Below are positions 5,571-10,379 of a stretch of 10,379 nucleotides of DNA, piece after piece. The notes beneath the pieces are model-generated. The model ran no database searches. It was not told where the DNA came from and was given only the letters and a program-made list of their open reading frames with translations. This stretch comes from an archaeon (lineage in GTDB: Archaea > Asgardarchaeota > Hermodarchaeia > Hermodarchaeales > Hermodarchaeaceae). Within the stretch, counting starts at the first letter, position 1, and every line of letters starts with the position of its first letter. The stretch spans positions 1 through 10,379 of the forward strand of contig JABXGX010000190.1 of the NCBI GenBank assembly GCA_016550405.1. Direction: 5' to 3'. A program made the position numbers and the translations under genes.

Positions 5571-6503
5571 CTACGTCAGTAACGCCATCAGTTTCTCGGC
5601 GATTATTATTGAATTAGCTCGAGAAGCTTCATTGGTTTGGGCACCAATATGGGGAGTAGATACTACATTAGGGAGGGCAACGAGTTTCTCTAACAAGGCG
5701 TTACCAAATGGTGGTTCATCGGTAAATACATCAATGCCCGCACCTCCCAGGTGACCTGAGACCAGACTTTGGTAAAGGGCTTCTTCATCGACAATCCCCC
5801 CACGGGCGGTGTTAATCACAATCGCCCCGTGAGGCAGCGCGGCAAATTCCTTTTTACCAATTAATCCCCGAGTTTTGGGGGTAAGTGGGACATGCACGGT
5901 GAGTACATCAGATACCGAAAGCAGTTCCTCAACTGAAACATAATGGATACCAAGTTGCTTCATTACTTCAATTCGTTGAGGAGCTAAATCGAATCCATAT
6001 ACATCCATTCCAAAAGCCAACGCACGTTTGGCTACTTCTTCACCGATGAGGCCAAATCCCCAGATACCCATTCGTCGTCCCCGCATTTCCCCACCTTTAC
6101 TTTGTTTCTTCAGCCATTCGCCACGCCGGATGCCAGCATCCGCAAAAGCAATTTTCCGTAGCACGTTGAGAGTCAAGGCGAATACAAGTTCAGCAACACT
6201 TACTGATGGTCCTTCTGGTGAATTGACGACCTGGATTCCTTTCTTCTGGGCTGCTTCGCGATCAACATTATCTAATCCCACTCCTGCGCGAGCAATTACT
6301 TTCAAGGATGTCCCTGCAGCGATTACTTCTTTGGTGACTTTAGTTCGACTCCGTACCACAAGCCCCGCATACTCACTAATTGATTTCATTAATTCGTCAG
6401 GAGTAATGTCTGTTTTCAAATCAAGATCAAAACCAGCTGCCTCTAATTGCTTGACAGCATCATTGTGAATTGGATCTGCAACCAAGATACGATTCGTTGT
6501 CAA
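5571..6503 (-). CDS. serA: D-3-phosphoglycerate dehydrogenase-like 2-hydroxyacid dehydrogenase, catalytic domain only
   Basis: NAD-dependent D-2-hydroxyacid dehydrogenase, most like SerA, which oxidises 3-phosphoglycerate as the first step of serine synthesis. Numbered from TTG 6503 (310 residues), the NAD loop GFGLIG is at 149-154. The catalytic trio is Arg234 (INTARGGIVDEEAL), Glu263 (TDEPP) and His285 (PHIGAQT). The substrate-site motif VVRSRTKVT precedes the linker helix. It ends right after the catalytic fold, so it lacks the ASB and ACT domains of long archaeal SerA and probably lacks serine feedback through them. Glyoxylate or another hydroxyacid is an alternative substrate. Start: GGTGA (6513-6509) is five bases before the TTG; the in-frame GTG at 6512 falls inside that site, so I prefer the TTG. 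It is divergent from the GTPase gene. Confidence 0.85.
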   Translation of the reverse strand: MTTNRILVADPIHNDAVKQLEAAGFDLDLKTDITPDELMKSISEYAGLVVRSRTKVTKEVIAAGTSLKVIARAGVGLDNVDREAAQKKGIQVVNSPEGPSVSVAELVFALTLNVLRKIAFADAGIRRGEWLKKQSKGGEMRGRRMGIWGFGLIGEEVAKRALAFGMDVYGFDLAPQRIEVMKQLGIHYVSVEELLSVSDVLTVHVPLTPKTRGLIGKKEFAALPHGAIVINTARGGIVDEEALYQSLVSGHLGGAGIDVFTDEPPFGNALLEKLVALPNVVSTPHIGAQTNEASRANSIIIAEKLMALLT

Positions 6504-6528
6504 ATAACTCACCTATTTGATATTTCTC

Positions 6529-6560
6529 ACAGTACTTTTCCGGGAGGATAGAAGTATTGT
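6529..6560. promoter_or_regulatory. Imperfect inverted repeat between serA and the GTPase gene
   Basis: ACAGTACTT (6529-6537) and AAGTATTGT (6552-6560) are inverted copies matching at 8 of 9 positions around a 14-base spacer, with half-site centres 23 bases apart, about two helical turns. It lies closer to serA. A dimeric regulator site is plausible, but no known consensus is matched. Confidence 0.3.
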
Positions 6561-6616
6561 TATTTGCGAATGCACCAATCGCTGTGATTTATTTGTTATC
6601 GTTATTATTAGTGGTT

Positions 6617-6622
6617 GGAGGT
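6617..6622 (+). promoter_or_regulatory. Shine-Dalgarno site fixing a TTG start
   Basis: GGAGGT lies eight bases before the TTG at 6631, which is followed by a second TTG. No ATG or GTG in frame upstream fits. This is the clearest evidence in the window that TTG serves as a start codon in this organism. Confidence 0.7.
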
Positions 6623-6630
6623 AATCTGTC

Positions 6631-7839
6631 TTGTTGGTCGGAATTGTGGGTAAACCCTCATCCGGAAAAAGCACCTTCTTGAATGCAGCTTGCCGGACCG
6701 CAGCGAAGGTCGGTGCCTATCCCTTTACTACCATTGAACCTAATCCTGGTACCGCTTATGTACGCGTAGACTGTCTGTGTCAAGAATTCGGAGTCACATG
6801 TAATCCCAAGAATTCTGTGTGTCGAGAAGGTGTACGGCTTATCCCTATCGATATGCTAGATGTTGCGGGACTCGTTCCTGATGCCTATCTTGGCCGTGGT
6901 CGAGGGAACGAGTTCTTGAATGAGCTAAGCCGGGCAGATGCCTTCATACATGTCGTAGATACTTCAGGATCACTGGATGCAGAAGGTCGTGATGTGGAAC
7001 CCGGTAGCTGGGACCCGCAGCAAGATGTTGTATTTCTCGAACGAGAAATCAATATGTGGCTCGTACAAATCCTACAACGAGACTGGCGGCGTCTTTCACG
7101 ACGAGCCGAAACTGAGAAACTAAAAATCAGCACCCTCCTAGGAGAGAAACTATCTGGATTACAAATCACCGAACCTGCAATTAAAGCAGCCATCAAAGAT
7201 GCGGAATTATCTACCACGAATCCAACGACATGGGCTGAGAAGGATTTGGAACAGTTTATCCAGTATCTTCGGCGCCGCGCAAAACCCATGATTATCGCCG
7301 CTAATAAGATTGACCGCGAGCATGCAGCCGAGTATTTGGGTTCCTTGCAAAAGATGACTGAAGAGATTGTTATTCCATGTAGTGCCGAAGCTGAGTTTGT
7401 GTTACGAAACTTGAGTGAAAAAGGAGTAATTGCGTACCAACCTGGGGCACCTCGTTTCGACATCCTGACTCCTGAGGTTTTGGGTGAAAAAGAACAATCC
7501 CAGTTACAACGCTTACAGATAGAAATCTTGGACAAGTATGGATCAACTGGTGTGCAACAAGTATTGAATACCGTTGTGTTTGATGTTTTAGAGCTCATAC
7601 CAGTGTATCCTGTGGAAGATGCTGGAAAACTCGCAGATCACGATGGAAACGTGCTTCCAGACGTCTACTTGGTTCCCAAGGGCACTACTGCACGGCAGTT
7701 GGCGTATAAAATTCATACAGAGTTAGGTGATACCTTTATTCATGCTGTTGATGCACGAACCAAGAAACGGTTAGCGGAGAATTATGAGCTTCAACGTGAT
7801 GATGTGATTCGGATTGTCGCGGCAGGAGCCACTCACTAG
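6631..7839 (+). CDS. Archaeal YchF/Obg-family GTPase with TGS domain
   Basis: Translation-factor-class P-loop NTPase of the OBG/YchF group, members of which bind ribosomes. Its 402 residues are about the usual archaeal length. Motifs are G1 GKPSSGKS (7-14), switch I PFTTIEPN (31-38, with the G2 Thr), G3 DVAG (77-80), G4 NKID (225-228) and G5 CSA (250-252). The intact NKxD indicates guanine recognition, unlike bacterial YchF, which has an altered G4 and prefers ATP. A helical insertion (about 130-215) separates G3 from G4, and the C-terminal TGS domain is about 337-398 (VYLVPKGTTARQLAYKIH). Four cysteines (48, 50, 57, 64) cluster between switch I and G3. The TTG start is supported by GGAGGT. 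A weak TATA-like GATTTATTTG (6586-6595) lies upstream. The stop abuts the stop of the convergent gene. Confidence 0.92.
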   Translation: MLVGIVGKPSSGKSTFLNAACRTAAKVGAYPFTTIEPNPGTAYVRVDCLCQEFGVTCNPKNSVCREGVRLIPIDMLDVAGLVPDAYLGRGRGNEFLNELSRADAFIHVVDTSGSLDAEGRDVEPGSWDPQQDVVFLEREINMWLVQILQRDWRRLSRRAETEKLKISTLLGEKLSGLQITEPAIKAAIKDAELSTTNPTTWAEKDLEQFIQYLRRRAKPMIIAANKIDREHAAEYLGSLQKMTEEIVIPCSAEAEFVLRNLSEKGVIAYQPGAPRFDILTPEVLGEKEQSQLQRLQIEILDKYGSTGVQQVLNTVVFDVLELIPVYPVEDAGKLADHDGNVLPDVYLVPKGTTARQLAYKIHTELGDTFIHAVDARTKKRLAENYELQRDDVIRIVAAGATH

Positions 7840-8286
7840 TTATGTGCCTTCCCGTTCGTAATGGCCCCAAGATTTCTTGGTTCCGAAGCTGCTAAGACCT
7901 CGATTCTGTAATTGCTTTCGCAGTTCTTTTGCGTGGTTTGCATTGATTTCTCCACGCGTCTCTAGGAATGAAATAATTTCTAATGCCTCCTCATTGGTGG
8001 CACAACGTCGAAGAAAATCAATCACATCCGGGGAATAGCCTGAAAAGCGGTCTTCGCTCTTTCGAACGGGCTGACGAGTGCGATCTGTTTCTTCCCATCG
8101 CACACCATCAATTTGGACCTCTGCATCCGAGGATTGGACTTCGCTAGCTAGATTCGGAAGATGCTCAAGGATTCGTTCGGTCAAGTCTTTACACTCAGGA
8201 TCAGTAGCGTTTTCCACTTCTTTTTCTAGTTCAGGTGGAATCTGAGAAGGTTTTCTCTTGGATGGCTTATGTTTCGAATCCATCAT
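7840..8286 (-). CDS. Conserved archaeal protein of unknown function (DUF2095-like)
   Basis: A 148-residue soluble protein with two parts. The N-terminal 80 residues are polar, low in complexity (KHKPSKRKPSQIPPELEKEVE) and probably flexible. The C-terminal 65 residues are compact: SGYSPDVIDFLRRC (82-95), EEALEIISFLETRGEI (99-114), AKELRKQLQNRGLSSFG (119-135) and KKSWGHYER (137-145). This pattern of two or three helices and an SFGxKK...Y tail resembles the archaeal DUF2095 family from memory; I could not check it. GGAG lies six bases before the first of two tandem ATG codons. It starts 26 bases after the radical SAM stop, suggesting a shared transcript. Its stop codon is immediately adjacent to that of the convergent GTPase gene. 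Function unknown. Confidence 0.85.
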   Translation of the reverse strand: MMDSKHKPSKRKPSQIPPELEKEVENATDPECKDLTERILEHLPNLASEVQSSDAEVQIDGVRWEETDRTRQPVRKSEDRFSGYSPDVIDFLRRCATNEEALEIISFLETRGEINANHAKELRKQLQNRGLSSFGTKKSWGHYEREGT

Positions 8287-8312
8287 TCTGTTCTCCGCTA
8301 GCTTTTGAATAT

Positions 8313-9872
8313 TTACTGGTCAAGCTTGGCAAACCGTCGCAATAAAATATTACGATTTACCCCCACGTCAATGCGATCCCATGCAAATGTGGTATCAGAG
8401 GAGTAATCTGCAGTAGCAAGGGTTTCTAGATTCATCCCAAGCCGCTTTGCCCTCTGGAACCACGCCCCAGCTGTACTCTTTCCGTTCATTGCTACATCTG
8501 AGATTAGCTTTGCTAAATCACTTGATCCTCTCGAAAGAACAGCTTGCACAACACTCCACCGAGGATTCGGCAGATCTAGTTGAATCCGCCCGTATCGGCG
8601 CAGGTTCGTAAGAAGCTTAAGGCGGTTCTTCAGTGTTTTGAGGGGAGTAAGACCGATCCATTGGTAAGGCGTGTGTGGCTTAGGAATGAAGGGCGCGACG
8701 CTAACATGGATACGATGACTTTTACCAGTGAGTGTTAGAAACCGAACACAAAAGTCATGAATCGCTTGAATGTCTTCATCGGACTCGTTGGGCAGTCCAA
8801 TCATGAAATAGAGTTTGAATTGAGAAAAGCCCACATCAATGGCGGATTGGAATGTCTGAAGAAAGGTATCATCAGAAATGGATTTTCCAATTAGACTTCG
8901 AAGTTGTTCTGAACCTGCTTCAGGTGCAAAAGTGAGGGTACGTTGTCCCCCTTGGAAAATTAAGGGAAGAATGTCAGAATTTTGTAAATCAGCACGGAGA
9001 GAAGGAACCGAAAGCTGATGCCCACGATTTATTATCTGGGTCAATAAGGCAACTAGCTCGGAATGATCAGTGAAGCCTGAAGCTAAGAGCGCAACCTTCT
9101 CCACCTGCGAACATCGAGTGCCAGCATCAATTATATTCTTGAGAATGTCCACTGAACGTTCTCGGCGGCGACTACATTGGTATGTTGTCATGCAGAAATT
9201 ACACCGTTGATCACATCCTCGTGAAATTTCCACTAGCAGACTCTGACCAAAAGTGGGCTCAAGTTCCGAGGGATAAGGAGGTTCAGGAAGAATCTGGCAA
9301 GTTGGGTGAAAAGCAGAATCTAAATTGGACACAAGGGCTCGTGAAACAGCATCTCTTTCAGTGAATAAGAAATGAGTATCTAATTTTTCTTCTAATTCCG
9401 TCCGGGTTTGAGCTACAAGCAGGCCGTCAAGAAGTTGAGAAAAGACTGGTTCAATATCCCCGATCAGGGCGAAGTCAAGGAAAGGTAAAAGTGGAAATGG
9501 ATTCGATGTTGCACAAGGCCCCCCAGCGATTACCCATGGTTTTTGCCGATTAGCCGCTAAAGGCGGAATACCGGATTGAATCAGCATTTCAATGACATGG
9601 ACGTAATCAGTTTCAAATTGAAGCGAGAAGGCAACAACATCAAATTTGGAAAGTGGTTGTCCTGATTCTAGCGACTGGGGAACCTCACCAGGAACATAGA
9701 ACACCCGTTCACAAGTCACCTCTGGACGCGAGTTGAACAGTGCGTATAGCAGGTGTATTGCAAGGCTCGTCATTCCGACCCGGTAAGCATTGGGATAACA
9801 CAATGCTATACGAAGCTGGACTTTTCGCCAGTCTTTTTGTATCACATTGCGCTCCCGAAATTGTGTGGGCAT
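8313..9872 (-). CDS. Radical SAM protein with B12-binding-like N-terminal domain
   Basis: Radical S-adenosylmethionine enzyme of unknown substrate. Residues are numbered from an in-frame GTG at 9881. The N-terminal Rossmann-like domain (about 23-150; IALCYPNAYRVGMTSL, VIAGGP) resembles the B12-binding-like domain of the TIGR03960 type but has no DxHxxG, so base-off cobalamin binding is not expected. The [4Fe-4S]/SAM motif is Cys223-x3-Cys227-x2-Cys230 (RGCDQRCNFC). TFAPEAGSEQLR (317-328) and KLYFMIGLPNESDEDI (356-371) are conserved radical SAM core segments. The C-terminal 110 residues are specific to this group. Start: I prefer the ATG at 9872 (519 residues), because the GTG at 9881 lies in GTGAT, a match to the 16S 3' end four bases before that ATG. 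It is probably co-transcribed with the small DUF2095-like gene. Confidence 0.88.
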   Translation of the reverse strand: MPTQFRERNVIQKDWRKVQLRIALCYPNAYRVGMTSLAIHLLYALFNSRPEVTCERVFYVPGEVPQSLESGQPLSKFDVVAFSLQFETDYVHVIEMLIQSGIPPLAANRQKPWVIAGGPCATSNPFPLLPFLDFALIGDIEPVFSQLLDGLLVAQTRTELEEKLDTHFLFTERDAVSRALVSNLDSAFHPTCQILPEPPYPSELEPTFGQSLLVEISRGCDQRCNFCMTTYQCSRRRERSVDILKNIIDAGTRCSQVEKVALLASGFTDHSELVALLTQIINRGHQLSVPSLRADLQNSDILPLIFQGGQRTLTFAPEAGSEQLRSLIGKSISDDTFLQTFQSAIDVGFSQFKLYFMIGLPNESDEDIQAIHDFCVRFLTLTGKSHRIHVSVAPFIPKPHTPYQWIGLTPLKTLKNRLKLLTNLRRYGRIQLDLPNPRWSVVQAVLSRGSSDLAKLISDVAMNGKSTAGAWFQRAKRLGMNLETLATADYSSDTTFAWDRIDVGVNRNILLRRFAKLDQ

Positions 9873-9881
9873 CAGAATCAC

Positions 9882-10032
9882 GTAATTGTTAATTGACTCG
9901 GAACAAATGGCAAGGAGTCATTCTCCTGCATAGCCCACTATCCGCGTTACAAAAGCTTTCTGACTAACTCAGAGTATGAAGATGGTGACCCCGTCTTGGG
10001 TAAAGATCGATGTAAAGAATTGTAAGGGGCGC
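9882..10032. other. Intergenic region with one small hairpin, no gene seen
   Basis: Gap between the 94-residue gene and the radical SAM gene. It holds a short inverted repeat (AGGAG 9913-9917 / CTCCT 9923-9927, extended by GC/GC with a bulged A). I see no convincing TATA box for the radical SAM gene and no ORF with a properly spaced ribosome binding site. Confidence 0.5.
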
Positions 10033-10317
10033 TTAATCGCTGGAGAGTTGGACAAGTGAATGAAGAGAGGGAGACTCCACTGCAATTCGGCCTTTCATCG
10101 CTTCGAGTTCTGCAAGAAAGGTTCTGAGGGCCTTCGCTCGTTTGAAGACCCGGACAATGCCTAACTCGGTGATGCGGAGAACCGCGACGCGATTCATGAC
10201 TTCAACATAGATTCCGCCGAGATACAAATCATGCTTTAAGAAAATTCGGCGCCCCGATTCATTCTCTACGTTTCGAGCTTTCCAAAAACCCTGCCGCTGG
10301 AGTGTTCGAGCAAACAT
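10033..10317 (-). CDS. Hypothetical 94-residue protein
   Basis: I do not recognise this protein. It is basic and soluble: an N-terminal segment rich in Arg and Lys (RTLQRQGFWKARN), a probable beta-rich centre (about 24-58, with IFLKHDLYLGGIYVEV and VAVLRITELGIVRVF), one amphipathic helix (about 59-76, KRAKALRTFLAELEAMKG) and a polar tail. There is no cysteine cluster or known catalytic motif. GAGGG (10332-10328) lies ten bases before the ATG and no alternative start exists upstream before an in-frame TAA. Coding character and ribosome binding site make it a credible gene, possibly a small nucleic-acid-binding protein, but that is only a guess. It is 160 bases upstream of the radical SAM gene on the same strand. 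Confidence 0.6.
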   Translation of the reverse strand: MFARTLQRQGFWKARNVENESGRRIFLKHDLYLGGIYVEVMNRVAVLRITELGIVRVFKRAKALRTFLAELEAMKGRIAVESPSLHSLVQLSSD

Positions 10318-10339
10318 ACTAGCCAGACCCTCGCTAGTA
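10317..10339. repeat. Perfect 7-base inverted repeat over a ribosome binding site
   Basis: TACTAGC (10317-10323) and GCTAGTA (10333-10339) are exact inverted copies around a nine-base spacer. Read on the minus strand, the spacer contains GAGGG, the ribosome binding site of the 94-residue gene, and the inner arm ends on the A of its ATG. It may be an RNA hairpin controlling translation or a DNA operator near the promoter (TATA-like CTTATTAG lies about 12 bases further upstream). Confidence 0.5.
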
Positions 10340-10379
10340 CGCGCTTCTATCGCTAATAAGCCTTACCGGTTCGCTTTTG

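Noticed and set aside
6028..6468. Plus-strand open frame of 146 codons
   Set aside because: Antisense to the serA catalytic and NAD motifs; no ribosome binding site.
6885..7598. Minus-strand open frame of 237 codons
   Set aside because: Entirely antisense to the YchF-like GTPase, whose motifs are unambiguous; the composition is a Ser/Arg/Cys-rich shadow.
9889..9921. Possible ten-residue leader peptide upstream of the radical SAM gene
   Set aside because: AGGAG is only one base from the ATG, too close to function, and the peptide has no attenuation-like codon run.
9960..9990. CTGA followed by ATGAAGA, resembling D' and C' boxes of a C/D guide RNA
   Set aside because: No outer C and D boxes at the required distances and no terminal stem.
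9976..10059. Plus-strand 27-codon ORF starting MKMVTPSW
   Set aside because: No ribosome binding site and it overlaps the 3' end of the minus-strand 94-residue gene.

Overview
The window is archaeal chromosome. It carries ribosomal protein L15e, two protein subunits of archaeal RNase P (Rpp30 and Pop5), a proteasome alpha subunit, an SBDS-family ribosome maturation factor, the exosome cap subunit Rrp4 and an archaeal-type YchF GTPase. Shine-Dalgarno sequences of the GGAGG / GGTGA type precede several genes, some with TTG or GTG starts, and TATA-like boxes can be placed upstream of some transcription units. I cannot assign the phylum from the sequence alone. I see no phage, transposon, CRISPR array or tRNA/rRNA gene, and no gene-free stretch longer than about 175 bases.

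Layout, read from right to left because most genes are on the minus strand. At 10317-10033 is an unrecognised 94-residue protein with an inverted repeat across its ribosome binding site. At 9872-7840 a radical SAM protein is followed by a small conserved protein of unknown role, probably as one operon. Convergent to these, with directly abutting stop codons, is the plus-strand YchF-like GTPase (6631-7839). It shares a divergent promoter region with a short, catalytic-domain-only SerA-type dehydrogenase (6503-5571). Directly after serA a good TATA box starts the operon rpl15e - PF01877/COG1325 RNA-binding protein - rpp30 - pop5 (5505-3397).

The expected archaeal continuation of that operon (psmA - SDO1 - rrp4 - rrp41 - rrp42) is present at 2168-1, but it is separated from pop5 by an unusual block. 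The block holds a GC-rich, hairpin-forming intergenic region (3223-3396), a plus-strand JAMM/MPN+ metalloprotease (2785-3222), and a divergent minus-strand four-helix membrane protein (2697-2317). The last two share a palindromic TATA-like element. psmA then has its own putative promoter and a leader hairpin. rrp4 runs off the left edge of the window with no stop codon in view.

Functionally the minus-strand genes form the classic archaeal translation / RNA-processing / protein-turnover neighbourhood: a large-subunit protein, tRNA 5' maturation, a 60S-type maturation factor, RNA degradation and the 20S core. The most interesting departure is the inserted JAMM protease next to the proteasome gene, together with the possible non-coding RNA beside it. 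In other systems JAMM enzymes remove ubiquitin-like modifiers, sometimes at the proteasome. A link here is inference from position only.
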